DNA of 64,000 bases, taken from contig JADKGD010000012.1 of assembly GCA_016717145.1 (NCBI GenBank), forward strand, positions 1 to 64,000, in the 5' to 3' direction. The position numbers and the translations under genes were made by a program. The notes under the pieces were generated by a model, which saw only the letters and a program-made list of their open reading frames with translations, was not told the origin of the DNA and did not search any database. Positions 54,208 through 63,949 of this stretch are shown here, piece after piece. Position 1 is the first letter of the stretch, and each line of letters begins with the position of its first letter. The DNA is from Saprospiraceae bacterium. GTDB lineage: Bacteria > Bacteroidota > Bacteroidia > Chitinophagales > Saprospiraceae.

Positions 54208-56394
54208 TCAGATTTTTATCTTCTTTGGATTACCTATCAGTTTTATGGATAATTCTTCCGGATTTTCATTTGAAAATGTCTCAGTCACGTGCATGCTCGA
54301 TGCTTGATCGCAATCACCGATAAGTGTTGCTGATTTTACAATATACTTATCTGCCTGTATCTCAGCCCCATTATTAATCTGCAATGCAATTGTCTCACCG
54401 CTGCCAGTCATTTTGAGCATCTGCTCACCATCCAAAGAAATGTCTATATTTTTAACATTTCCAAAAAACTCAACAGAAGTTTCACCCGATCCATCGTAAT
54501 CTCCTTTACTGACCAACTTCAAATTATCCTGGCTAAATCCTTCTATTTTTGCAGATTTTACACCATCCAGATGAATTAATTCTATAGATGGCGTCTGAAT
54601 GATGATACTTATTCCATCCAAATCTTCACTGTCATCAGCATTGATAGTTAAGGTACCGTCCAGGTTTTTCTGAATGATTCTGTCTACAACTTCTTTATTT
54701 CCTGCGAAAGTTACGTTTGACTTGTCCGCTTTTTGAATGATCACATCAAAGCCCTTCTCAATGATTACTTTGGAATAAATTCCAGTAACGACATCTTTTT
54801 TGTAGTTGTGCGCCTCCTCCCATTGCGGCGATTTGATTCCATCAGAAGTTATTGTCCAAGTCATATTTTCTCCTGAAAATATCTGGTCGTATGAAAACAA
54901 ATCAGAATCTCTCATTGACTCTTTAACATTATTATCAAGAATCACATTTTTTCCTTCAGGAATATACACCACATAGTCTATTTTTTGATTTCTGAATTTT
55001 TTATTCTTTGGAATCAGAATAAATTTCGAGATCTTTATTTCATTACCTTCTACCTTAACGTCATTGGAAATGTATAATGCATTTGCCTGCGCCTCCTGAT
55101 CATTTGATCCTCGACTGGAGATGTTTTTTTCAATGTGAATTAGTGCATCTTTAGATTTTTCAATCCTAATATTCACGTCTCTTACCGCCCATTTATCATC
55201 CTTTTCAACAAATATTTGTCCAAGATGAACTCCAAAGGAATGGTCAAGATTTTCTTCCGGCATCATTAATTTGACATCTTTGGAATCTATATTATAATCC
55301 ATGGTAGTGCTGAAAGCATGTGAAGTTGAATACTCTTTTATGGTATTCATACCCGCAAACATCATAGTAAAAAGTGACAAAAACCAAACTGTCCATAAAC
55401 CTGTTTTTACTTTTCTATTGATTCTGTAACTGAACGCCAACCTGGATATCAATAACATGACTCCAAGAATTGGAAGTCCGAGCGTTATCAATCCAGAGCC
55501 GATGCCAAGATATGCCAAAGATGTGGAATCAGGCCCAGCAAATGCTAGAGTAGGTGCTGCAAATGTTGCTCCAATAAAAGATGCTGCCCATGTAATGCCC
55601 AAAGCCGATAAAATAATGATCGAAATAACCAAAAACATAGGTTTCAATATTTGCCTCATGACCGGTAGAATCCCACCTACAGCTGTTCCAAAAATATTTA
55701 CTGCTCCTGAAAGCATTGATTTGGCGTGAAAGCCCGGGTTTTCATCACCACTTTTTTTTTTGGATCCAAGGTCTTTACTCCACTCGTTGATCTTTACACC
55801 AAATTCTGAAAGTTCGTCTTCTACCACTTTTGCTATGTTTTGGATGGTCGTAGGCTCTCCCCTCATGGCGAGTTTATCACCCGCTGAACCAGCCTCAGGT
55901 ATCAATATCCATAATATCATGTATGTAACAAAACCTATACCACCAGTAAAAAACATTAAGGCAAATATAAGTCTTACCCAAAGTGGATCCTCAACGCCGA
56001 AATATGCGGCAATTCCTGAACAAACACCTGCCAATTTTTTATCATCGGGATCCCTGAATAATCTTTTACCTGTTTTAATTGTGAAATCATTCTTTTTGTT
56101 TCGTGAAGAGGTATAAGCTCCTTCAGTCATTGGTTCAGCACCAAAATCTTCAGGCTTACCCATTATCATGATGACTTCATCTATCTCTTTCATACTTATA
56201 ATAGCTCTGCCTTTCAAGTGTTCCTGGAATAACTCAGCCATCCTGACTTCAATGTCATAAAGTATTTCATCACATCCATCAGATGTAGAAAAGTGTTTTC
56301 TGATTGTATCAAGGTAATGCTGAACATAATTGTAAGCATCCTCATCTATAGCAAAAGGATAACTTCCTAAGTTGATATTAAAGGTCTTATTCAT
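54208..56394 (-). CDS. PspC-domain envelope-stress membrane protein with GIN-type beta domain
   Basis: The 728-residue protein joins several modules. An N-terminal HAAS-like helical part is followed by a PspC domain at about residues 108-170 (RLFRDPDDKKLAGVCSGIAAYFGVEDPLWVRLIFAL and a membrane span to ILIPEAG). Several more membrane spans follow at about 235-345. The C-terminal 350 residues form a beta-rich region with repeated GINxx/auto-transporter-adhesin-like strands (TSDGIKSPQWEEAHNYKK, TLTINADDSEDLDG, VKNIDISLDGEQMLKMTGSGE). PspC proteins respond to envelope stress by sensing or stabilising the membrane. The PadR gene overlaps its start by four bases (ATGA), so the pair is translated together. 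Confidence 0.85.
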   Translation of the reverse strand: MNKTFNINLGSYPFAIDEDAYNYVQHYLDTIRKHFSTSDGCDEILYDIEVRMAELFQEHLKGRAIISMKEIDEVIMIMGKPEDFGAEPMTEGAYTSSRNKKNDFTIKTGKRLFRDPDDKKLAGVCSGIAAYFGVEDPLWVRLIFALMFFTGGIGFVTYMILWILIPEAGSAGDKLAMRGEPTTIQNIAKVVEDELSEFGVKINEWSKDLGSKKKSGDENPGFHAKSMLSGAVNIFGTAVGGILPVMRQILKPMFLVISIIILSALGITWAASFIGATFAAPTLAFAGPDSTSLAYLGIGSGLITLGLPILGVMLLISRLAFSYRINRKVKTGLWTVWFLSLFTMMFAGMNTIKEYSTSHAFSTTMDYNIDSKDVKLMMPEENLDHSFGVHLGQIFVEKDDKWAVRDVNIRIEKSKDALIHIEKNISSRGSNDQEAQANALYISNDVKVEGNEIKISKFILIPKNKKFRNQKIDYVVYIPEGKNVILDNNVKESMRDSDLFSYDQIFSGENMTWTITSDGIKSPQWEEAHNYKKDVVTGIYSKVIIEKGFDVIIQKADKSNVTFAGNKEVVDRIIQKNLDGTLTINADDSEDLDGISIIIQTPSIELIHLDGVKSAKIEGFSQDNLKLVSKGDYDGSGETSVEFFGNVKNIDISLDGEQMLKMTGSGETIALQINNGAEIQADKYIVKSATLIGDCDQASSMHVTETFSNENPEELSIKLIGNPKKIKI

Positions 56395-56741
56395 TTTATT
56401 TTTGTTTTAGTATTGTTTTGTGATTGATTTACGGCATGATCGAGTTCTCTCCACGTTTCTCTTAATCCGGTTAAAAACTCGCCTCCTTGTTCTGTAATTT
56501 GGTAATACTTACGTGGGGGACCAGATTTGGATTCTTTCCAGGTATATTCAAGCAATTCTCCGTCCTTAAGCCTATTAAGCAATGGATAAAGCGTACCTTC
56601 CACGACAATCAGTTTAGACTCTTTGAGTTTATTGATTATATCAGTAGGATAAGCTTCTTCCTGCGAGATAATAGACAGGACACATAACTCAAGCACGCCT
56701 TTTCGCATTTGTGCTTTCGTATTTTCTATTTTTAATTCCAT
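56391..56741 (-). CDS. PadR-family transcriptional regulator
   Basis: PadR proteins are winged-helix repressors. I chose the ATG at 56741 because it follows an AAGGAG ribosome-binding site and gives MELKIENTKAQMRKGVLELCVLSII, a typical start. The longer frame adds 16 unlikely residues. The winged helix includes AYPTDIINKLKESKLIVVEGTLYPLLNRLKDGELLEYTWKESKSGPPRKYYQITEQG, closely matching the PadR signature (TLYP..L..L...G....W). The 116 residues include a C-terminal helix for dimerisation. It precedes the PspC gene with an ATGA overlap and has a palindromic operator over its promoter. Confidence 0.92.
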   Translation of the reverse strand: MELKIENTKAQMRKGVLELCVLSIISQEEAYPTDIINKLKESKLIVVEGTLYPLLNRLKDGELLEYTWKESKSGPPRKYYQITEQGGEFLTGLRETWRELDHAVNQSQNNTKTKIK

Positions 56742-56786
56742 GTGCTCCTTTTTATGATTAATGATGAATATCAAACATTGACAATA

Positions 56787-56817
56787 CAAAGGTATGGTTA
56801 TTTATAGTACCATGCAA
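56787..56817 (-). promoter_or_regulatory. padR promoter (-33/-7)
   Basis: The minus strand has TTG (56817-56815), a 20-base spacer and TACCTTTG (56794-56787), a match to TTG / TAnnTTTG. The start codon lies 45 bases downstream. Confidence 0.7.
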
Positions 56818-56847
56818 TACATAGTACTATCTTTAGACAGGTACTAT
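56804..56847. promoter_or_regulatory. Probable PadR operator, three ATAGTAC-type sites
   Basis: ATAGTAC at 56804-56810, the palindrome ATAGTACTAT at 56821-56830 and GTACTAT at 56841-56847 are evenly spaced at 17-20 bases. The first lies between -33 and -7 and the second overlaps the region just upstream of -33. Such spacing fits a self-repressing PadR. Confidence 0.6.
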
Positions 56848-56950
56848 ATACTAATGAAAGGTATTTATCGACGAAAGTATGATTTTTTTATATATAAAAT
56901 TAATCTTAAAAGTCATATGCCTTCTTCCAAAAAAACGATAAACCTATGAT

Positions 56951-57730
56951 TCATGGTACTAATATTTTAAATATTCCAAACTGAACCAATATTGACAATA
57001 TGATTACCATCACTAATAGTTTATGTGCCCAGACATTGATACCCGGCAAAGAAGAAATATGTGCAGCTGTCAAATAACCGCCCAAAGTCTGCCCGATTGC
57101 CATAACTATGCCCACTTCCCAATTGACCAAATCCCTCCACGCAAATATGGCCAACACGATAGTGGTATATACCAATATAACAATAGTTTTAATCGCATTT
57201 GCTTCCATCATCTCGTACTTAGATACTAAAACCAGCACAGCCAGAAAAAAAATACCCATACCCATCTGAATAAATCCACCATAAAATCCTAAAATAAGAA
57301 AAATGGGAATACTCAACCATTGGCTAATATGAATTATTTCAACATTTTTAACCAACCATCGCTCCGGATTAACCAATACTACTATAAGCATAAGAATCAT
57401 AAGATATTTAAAAATACTCAAAAACTGTTCATTTGAGACTTTGATAGCACAATATACTCCTGCAAGAGATCCGATAACCGTCCAAAAAATCACAAATCCC
57501 GAACGATTAAAATCCAAAAACTTGTTTTTTGCAAATCCACCTGTGCTTCCGGCAGATTGGAAAAAGATACCTACACGATTTGTTGCATTTGCCACGTTAG
57601 GTGGCAGTCCTATGAGGTCCGTCAGAATGCTGAGTGTGATGATGGAGCCATTTCCGGCTAGTGTATTTATCGCACCTGCAATAAAGCTGCCGGTCATGGC
57701 AAGCACATATTCCCAAATATTGAGATTCAT
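56951..57730 (-). CDS. TauE/SafE-family sulfite/sulfonate-type permease
   Basis: The 259-residue product has about eight hydrophobic helices and the paired TauE repeats, with AGAINTLAGNGSIITLSILTDLIGLPPNVANATNRVGIFFQS near the N-terminus and GGFIQMGMGIFFLAVLVLVSKYEMMEANAIKTI in the middle. The N-T-(x)-AGNGS motif is common in this family, which exports sulfite or related anions. The transported substrate cannot be known here. I chose the ATG at 57730, which overlaps the epimerase stop as ATGA and so is likely translationally coupled. The longer start would add eight residues. Confidence 0.85.
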   Translation of the reverse strand: MNLNIWEYVLAMTGSFIAGAINTLAGNGSIITLSILTDLIGLPPNVANATNRVGIFFQSAGSTGGFAKNKFLDFNRSGFVIFWTVIGSLAGVYCAIKVSNEQFLSIFKYLMILMLIVVLVNPERWLVKNVEIIHISQWLSIPIFLILGFYGGFIQMGMGIFFLAVLVLVSKYEMMEANAIKTIVILVYTTIVLAIFAWRDLVNWEVGIVMAIGQTLGGYLTAAHISSLPGINVWAHKLLVMVIILSILVQFGIFKILVP

Positions 57731-58137
57731 GGTTGCACACCTCTGTCCTGACACAATTCGATGAGAACGCCGTTTGTGGTTTTAGGGTGCACGAAACAGA
57801 CGAGTTTATTGTCAGCCCCTTGTTTTGGTTGTTCATTTAATAAAATAAACCCTTCAGATCTCAACCGTTCCATTTCTGCATAAATATCATCAACAGCAAA
57901 CGCTATGTGATGCATGCCCTCACCACGTTTTTCAATAAATTTATATATGGCACTATTTTCGTCAGTTGCCACCAACAATTCTATTTTATTAGGACCGCAT
58001 TGTAAAAAAGAGGTGATGACATGTTCTGTGACTACTTCTTCTCTTTTGTAAGATTTTGTATTTAATATTTTTTCGTAAATGGATTCTGCAGCATTCAGAT
58101 CTCTTACGGCAATGCCAATATGTTCTATTTTATGCAT
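57727..58137 (-). CDS. mce: Methylmalonyl-CoA epimerase
   Basis: This VOC-fold enzyme interconverts the R and S forms of methylmalonyl-CoA in propionate metabolism. The 136-residue product contains the metal ligands in IEHIGIAVRDL (His), MHHIAFAVDD (His) and GVLIELCQ (Glu), and the substrate-binding FVHPKTTNGVLIE. The KIEHIGIAV / GEGMHHIAFAVDDI / HPKTTNGV trio is specific to the epimerase. Methylmalonyl-CoA mutase is not in the window. Its stop overlaps the TauE start as ATGA. Confidence 0.93.
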   Translation of the reverse strand: MHKIEHIGIAVRDLNAAESIYEKILNTKSYKREEVVTEHVITSFLQCGPNKIELLVATDENSAIYKFIEKRGEGMHHIAFAVDDIYAEMERLRSEGFILLNEQPKQGADNKLVCFVHPKTTNGVLIELCQDRGVQP

Positions 58138-58198
58138 GGATCACAAAGATTATTTGTGCTAAGGTAATGATAAAATACGATTAGCTAGGTTGTAAAAT

Positions 58199-58231
58199 TA
58201 AAAAAGTCTGACCAAACATTGATCAGACTTT
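58199..58231 (-). terminator. Terminator of the gliding-motility-type gene
   Basis: A 9-bp perfect stem AAAGTCTGA / TCAGACTTT is followed on the minus strand by a T-run. It begins 35 bases after the stop at 58266. Confidence 0.8.
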
Positions 58232-58265
58232 AATACTTAACTTTTATGTGATGAAACTATAATGT

Positions 58266-61140
58266 CTATCTTATTAAGGTTACATCGCCCTTATTTTTTT
58301 GTGGAAAGCCAAGGATTGAGTATTTTACTACCCAAACATAGGTATCTGAAGGCCAATCTGTACCACCATCCGTCTTGCCCGGCCATTCGACTTTCCAATC
58401 AGTCGATTTAAAAACTTCCTGTCCCCAACGATTGAAAACATGAAACTGATAGTTTGTAACCTCATCCAAACAATATTCATCCTTGTTTATAGGCCCAAAA
58501 CTTCTATTTAAAGCCAGTGCCTGAAAGTCCAGGGTATCTTGTTTTGTAGCACCACCGGTGCCTCCACCACTACCTAAGGTAGATCCTATACCGCCCGGAA
58601 AAAAGACGTGTGCATAATTTAGGACATTGGGCACATCAAGATCCCCTGAAGCGGCATATTGGGTATCACATATGTCCGTTACCGTAACCGAGTAAGTCTT
58701 TTTTCCAGTAAATATAATGCCTCTTCCGGTTTCTCCTGTAGACCACTTAAAACTTTTTAGCAATGAAAGATTATTATCAGGTTCAAAAGTAATGTTGACA
58801 CTCACCCCTTTACAATTACTATCAATAGATGTATTTAATTTTAAATCCGAAATTAGTTTATCTATATTAAAATCAATTTTTTTAAGATCTCTCGATGCTG
58901 ATGCAGTATTACCACATAAGTCAGTTACAGTCACTGTATACGTACCAGGGTCCAACAAACTTATTTTTGCTGTTGTACCGCCAGTTGACCAAACATATGT
59001 AAATTTTCCCTGCTTCTCTGTTACTGCATTAAATTCAATTATTTTTTCAGTGCACAATCTGCTTGTATTGGGTACAATATCTACTGCTTTTATGCCTTCA
59101 CCTTTGGGTTCAACAGTAAAACTTGCAGTGGCTGTTCCGCCACAACCATCTATGACAGTAACAATGTAGGTAGTAATCGATGCTTTGTCTAAACCTATTG
59201 ATGCCGTAGTCTCGCCGGTATTCCATAAAAATCGTTCAACACCTAGTTGAGATGAATTACCTTGAGCCTAAAGTGTGCCGGTCACCTCACCACTAAACAA
59301 TCAAATGAAACCGTACCATTAATAGTCGCTGCTGTTATTTTTTTTGGAAACTCTCCGGTATTTAAATCAGCAGCGTCAGATTCATTACATTGATCAACAA
59401 TGGTAACGCTATATGTCCCGGGTTGTGCAACTTCGATTGATGTTACTCCTGACTCACCCGAACTCCAAACAATTGATTTAATATTAGGATGACCTGGTTG
59501 ATAGCTTGCACTTATGGTCATCTTATTATTTGCACAAAAGTTACCAATAGATAAACCAAGTCCAGCCATTGGCAACTTATATCTTGCAAGCTCGGCAGTA
59601 TCACATAGCATAAAACAAACGCCTTCACCTACAGTTACGGTGAGAGAATATTTGCCCTCTTCAAATACCCGAAGACTGTCTAAAGCAGGCCCGGAAACTC
59701 CTGTACTCCATTCATAATTGGTTGCTCCCTTTACAGGAGACTTAAAAGTAAAATCTATTGGTTCATTGGGGCAGAAATCCTTACGATTAAGTTTTAACAC
59801 AGGGACATTATAAACATTCGTATTTGATTTACTTTTTACAGAATCTTGTGTTCCGGCCGCTCTGGATGTCCAAATTAAGGTATCAACCAAAATGACATTA
59901 TCGACAAAAACTTCTTCCAAAATTTTTTCCTCACAACTTGAACTGCCAATACCATCCAGTCTTATAAAACTAGGTCTCAGCAGGTTATCCTCTCTTGCGC
60001 TATTAATAAATGCTGATCCGCCATCTTTTGTCCCAAAAACACTACCAAATGAATTAAAATCAGCATCAATTTTGGCATATTTATTTTTCCACTTTACCTG
60101 ACCATCAGAAGCAAGTTTCAATACAAAATTATAAGAAGAGTCCAGGTCAATAAAAGCAACTCCCGCAACCAAAATATCGTTATTTTTATCGATACTGATA
60201 TCTGAAATTAACGAAGAATCAAGACCGTTTAGAATTAATTTTTTGGACCACACAGGCAAACCTGTTTTTGATATTTTTTGGATATAACTGGTATTAAGTA
60301 TATTGTCATTGCATGAAATTACTATGGAAGAATCCTTCATCGATAGAATTTTTACATCCTTAAATTCAGCCTTGGCCAGAGTATTACGGTATTTTCTACT
60401 CCACTTTACAGTACCTGTAGTATCTGTAACATTAATATAAAATGTACTGTCCAAAGCACCAACTATTGCGAACGTACTATCTGTCAACAAACCTATATCT
60501 GATGCATTTATTCTTTTTGCCCCAGCTGTATTGTATAATTTTGACCACATGGTTTTGCCATTGTATCGACGTCTTGCAAGGACAACTTCATTTTCTGTTT
60601 TTTTACCACCGACATGGCATGAAAAAAGTGACTTTTTAAAATTTGTCAAAATATGGCTTTCGCTATTGCCATCGGCTGCACTCGTAGTATAAGACATGAT
60701 CTGACCTACAGAGCCCCCTTTGTTGAGTGCTCCTATTATTTTATTTGCCTTGTCATCAGAGGACCTGATGATGCTGTAATAAATACTATCGTTGTCACCC
60801 TCCACGATGGAGCCAAAAGCAGGCGTTAGTCCTTTTTTGTTTCATCTATTGCAATTCTTTTGCTCCAGTTGATATCTCCTTTTGCCTTATAATTTGTAAC
60901 AATGATAGAATCTGAAAAATAAACATTGTTAACATCACGCTCCCAAACTAGTTCCAAGGCAACAAAATTGCCACTTTTTAATTGGGCAGAACTAATTGAA
61001 ATGGCTTCCTTATTACTTGCAAGCGGATATGTTCTATGAAATTTTTGTTGACCAAATCCTATATTAACGACAAAAACTAAACATAAAAACACAAATAATC
61101 TGGTATACATATTTCCTTTATCTTTAAATCTCATCATCAT
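58266..61140 (-). pseudogene. Surface protein with gliding-motility-associated C-terminal domain, split by frameshifts
   Basis: Three frames in order on the minus strand (60826-61140, 59282-60805, 58266-59060) form one protein of roughly 950 residues. It has a signal peptide (MYTRLFVFLCLVFVVNIGFG), a beta-propeller-like part with repeated GxVKWSKKY and DGQVKWKNKY units, then Ig/PKD-like modules of the type YEWSTGVSGPAL and YVWSTGGTTAKISL with TVTVTDLCGN. The end is NRWGQEVFKSTDWKVEWPGKTDGGTDWPSDTYVWVVKY, the gliding-motility-associated C-terminal domain, a T9SS type B sorting signal. Frames change near 60815 and in 59060-59280. Export by type IX secretion is inferred; function is unknown, probably a cell-surface adhesin. 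Confidence 0.8.
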
Positions 61141-61333
61141 TTATATAGAGGTTGTAGTGTCAAAAATACTATTAAACTTCAAAAGTACAATTTTATTTTG
61201 ACCATTATAATCAGGGTTTATTATTTTTATTATAATAAATGTCGTCTTTGACAATAAATGAATGATTGTTTAGCCTATTAGGTGTGTGAATTGTCCTACT
61301 TTTTAATAAAACTAAATATTATCTGATATAAAA

Positions 61334-61366
61334 AAAAGGAGTTACACATTTCTGTCAACTCCTTTT
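61334..61366 (-). terminator. Terminator of the coiled-coil protein gene
   Basis: A 10-bp stem AAAAGGAGTT / AACTCCTTTT encloses 13 bases. On the minus strand it ends in a run of T. It starts 22 bases after the stop codon. Confidence 0.8.
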
Positions 61367-61388
61367 TTTATTTCCGAAACAAAAAATC

Positions 61389-62066
61389 TTAGTCCTTTTT
61401 ACCCAGATTATTGAGTTTTTCGACTACTTTGTCAACTGCTGCCTTCTGAGTGGCTATCTCTTTAACTTTATTCTCTTGATCTACTATATTTTTTTCTATG
61501 TTTTTTTCGGCTTCCAGAATCTTATTTCTCGCTTTTTCTATGTCGTCGTGGTAATCTTCATTTTTACCTTTTAATTTCTTGAGATCTTTTTCAAGATTTG
61601 ACATAGTCTTTTCCTCTATCTTAAGTTCTTCATTAACTACCTTTTTTCTCACTGATATAAAATAATCGTACATAAATTGTTTGATGGAAGCAGATTGTGA
61701 AGGATTATCTGCTGAATTAGCAAATTTGCCTCCCAGATCTACAAAAACATACGCTGTTGCCATGTCTTTTCCATCCTCAAATTTTGCGTACAAATCTATC
61801 GGAGATGTACCGTTAATGACAGGAATCTTACTTGCCATCATAAAATACTCTTTCGCCTTACCGTTTTCTTTAATTTTACCATATTCTTTGACAAATTCTT
61901 CAAACGTCTTTGTTGCCATTTTTTTATCTGCACCTGGTATTTCCACATAAAATGCATTTTGGGGGCCAAGGCTCATTGAGATGTTTTTTTCGACGGCTTG
62001 TTGTCCAAATACACTACTAAATAATCCTGAAATAAATAAAGAAGAGATAATAAATGAAATTTTCAT
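61389..62066 (-). CDS. Exported coiled-coil protein of unknown function
   Basis: I do not recognise a family. From the ATG at 62066 the 225-residue product has a signal peptide (MKISFIISSLFISGLFSSVFG), a globular part of about 120 residues (SMSLGPQNAFYVEIPGADKK, AKFEDGKDMATAYVFVDLGGKFAN) and a Lys/Glu-rich coiled coil to the end (MSNLEKDLKKLKGKNEDYHDDIEKARNKI). Such a globular start followed by a charged helix suggests a periplasmic or outer-membrane-associated protein. It is separated by 101 bases from the thioredoxin-like gene upstream on the same strand. Longer in-frame starts exist but add an unlikely hydrophilic lead. Confidence 0.7.
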   Translation of the reverse strand: MKISFIISSLFISGLFSSVFGQQAVEKNISMSLGPQNAFYVEIPGADKKMATKTFEEFVKEYGKIKENGKAKEYFMMASKIPVINGTSPIDLYAKFEDGKDMATAYVFVDLGGKFANSADNPSQSASIKQFMYDYFISVRKKVVNEELKIEEKTMSNLEKDLKKLKGKNEDYHDDIEKARNKILEAEKNIEKNIVDQENKVKEIATQKAAVDKVVEKLNNLGKKD

Positions 62067-62167
62067 ATTGTTGTTTTTATTAAAAATTGAATAATATTTA
62101 ATGATTTTATATGATGACATATTTTCTGAATTTAAGTCACTTTGTAATATAACTATTTATAAAATAA

Positions 62168-63340
62168 TTAGGTTTTTTTGGAATTCAAATAATTTAATAA
62201 TCCATCATAACCAGAAACATCCAGTTTATTTTTTTCTGCTTCTGTCTTTGCTTTTGTAACCACTTTTATAGCTTTTTCAACATTTTTAGTTAAAATCAGA
62301 ACGCCACAATAACTGTTAAGGCTTTCCATGTCTTCTTTCAAATTATATGCAGATTCAGCATATTCAGCTGCATCAGAAAGCATTTCCTCCCGATCCTTAA
62401 ATGTATTTGTGATATCATGAACTATAAACTTTAAGACATCTGCATCCTTTGATGATTTTTTTGCCAGTAATTTGTACCCGGCCATATATCGTTCATAATT
62501 ATTAAAAGCTTTATAAAACTGCATTTGTGCTTTAGCACCAAAAGCTTCTGCTTCATCGGGAAAAGCTTTTTTTGCTTTGTCAAGTGTTTCACTCAAAAGA
62601 CTTTCCATTTCAAATTCGATCGCCTTATTCACACTAAACTGACAAGCTGATCTAGACTTTTCCTCAAAGAGCTTTTGCCCTACGATACTAATGATTTTGC
62701 TTTTACTGCTGATTACCTGATCAAATAATTTAGAATCAGCATCTACTGCTGCTTCCAGAATAAATTTTAATCGTTGTTCTTCTTTCAATTGAGGTGACGA
62801 ACTCAGATAGTCGTTTGAAATTTTAAGGCTCGGTTTAGAGGCTGTATTGAGTGCCTTAACATAATTAAAAACAAGGTCATAACTTCGATCACCCGAGTCA
62901 TACTTTTCCTTAAAGCTCCCACTTTTATCATTTTTTTTAATTGCATCACTTCCGATAGCAATAAGACCATCAGGTTGCTGTCCGCCGGTAACGTTTTTAA
63001 TGACTTTGCCTTCTCCATCTACAAAAAACAAGGTTGGATAAGCTGAAACCGGGTATTTATGACCAAATGAAACGCCATCTTCTTCTTCCATATCCAGTTT
63101 CAGGTTAATAAAATTGGCATTAAAGAAATCTCCAACTTTCTGCTGTGTGAATACATTTTTTGCCATTGCCTTGCAAGGACCACACCATTTGGCAAATGCG
63201 TCAATAAAAAGTAATTTGTCCTCAGCTTTTGCTTTAGCAACAGCATCTTTCCAAGTTCCATGAAAAAACTCAATACCCTGAGATTTACCAATAGTAAGAC
63301 AAAAACAAATTAAAACAACGGCGATAAATTGATTTTTCAT
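62168..63340 (-). CDS. Exported thioredoxin-fold protein with long helical C-terminal part
   Basis: The 390-residue product has a signal peptide (FIAVVLICFCLTIGKSQG) and a thioredoxin domain with WCGPCKAMAKNVF at residues 51-63, GHKYPVSAYPTLFFVDGEGKVIKNVTGGQ near 93-122, with the conserved cis-Pro (AYPT). The remaining 240 residues are helical and rich in Lys, Ala and Glu, with TPR-like spacing (EAFGAKAQMQFYKAFNNYERYMAGYK, LSDAAEYAESAYNLKEDMESLNSYC). This layout is common in Bacteroidota exported thioredoxins and suggests redox handling of envelope proteins. It is upstream of the coiled-coil gene and downstream of paaI. Confidence 0.85.
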   Translation of the reverse strand: MKNQFIAVVLICFCLTIGKSQGIEFFHGTWKDAVAKAKAEDKLLFIDAFAKWCGPCKAMAKNVFTQQKVGDFFNANFINLKLDMEEEDGVSFGHKYPVSAYPTLFFVDGEGKVIKNVTGGQQPDGLIAIGSDAIKKNDKSGSFKEKYDSGDRSYDLVFNYVKALNTASKPSLKISNDYLSSSPQLKEEQRLKFILEAAVDADSKLFDQVISSKSKIISIVGQKLFEEKSRSACQFSVNKAIEFEMESLLSETLDKAKKAFPDEAEAFGAKAQMQFYKAFNNYERYMAGYKLLAKKSSKDADVLKFIVHDITNTFKDREEMLSDAAEYAESAYNLKEDMESLNSYCGVLILTKNVEKAIKVVTKAKTEAEKNKLDVSGYDGLLNYLNSKKT

Positions 63341-63476
63341 TATAATTTGGTAAACTTTAATTAAATTAAAACTAATCCAACTTTAAAATGTAAAATTACA
63401 TGTTAAAATTCATAAATAAACAACTTTAACGTTTTAGTAAGTCAAATCGTTCATTTTTAAAAATTGACCATTAACA

Positions 63477-63920
63477 TTATAAATGAATACCGGAGTCAAT
63501 ATCCCACTCCTTGCCAGTTCTGAATACGGTACCTTTAAAAATGGCTACTATTGCTTCGTGCTGATTGGTCACAATTACTTCATATATGCCCAATTTGGTT
63601 GTAAGGTTTTTTTCTACAGCTGTCGCTGTAATAATATCTCCTGTATGAACGGACTTAGTATGAGAAATGGATGTTTCTATGGAAACTGCATGAATGCCGT
63701 GCGAATTACTGGCAAAGGCAAAGGCACTGTCAGCAATTGAAAAGGTAATACCACCATGACAGATATTAAAGCCATTCATCATCTCATATCTTACTTCTGA
63801 CCTGACGGTACAGCTACCCGGCCCGACATGCAGGATTTCAATACCTAACCAATGTGAAAAAGCATCATGTTTGAACATTAGGGTTTTAGCTATCTTCTCA
63901 GCTTTTTCGGAAGGTGTCAC
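63477..63920 (-). CDS. paaI: PaaI-type hotdog-fold thioesterase
   Basis: PaaI hydrolyses ring-hydroxylated phenylacetyl-CoA thioesters and so prevents CoA from being locked up. The 147-residue product has LGIEILHVGPGSCTVRSEVRYEMMNGFNICHGGITFSIADSAFAFASNSHG, the hotdog segment with the catalytic Asn-x5-His-Gly-Gly pattern and Asp in IADSA, and later VSIETSISHTKSVHTGDIITATA. Similar thioesterases act on other acyl-CoAs, so the substrate is inferred. It lies 29 bases after a gene that runs off the right edge; no other paa gene can be seen. Confidence 0.85.
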   Translation of the reverse strand: MTPSEKAEKIAKTLMFKHDAFSHWLGIEILHVGPGSCTVRSEVRYEMMNGFNICHGGITFSIADSAFAFASNSHGIHAVSIETSISHTKSVHTGDIITATAVEKNLTTKLGIYEVIVTNQHEAIVAIFKGTVFRTGKEWDIDSGIHL

Positions 63921-63949
63921 ACGATTGAATTTAATAATTAAACAATTTT

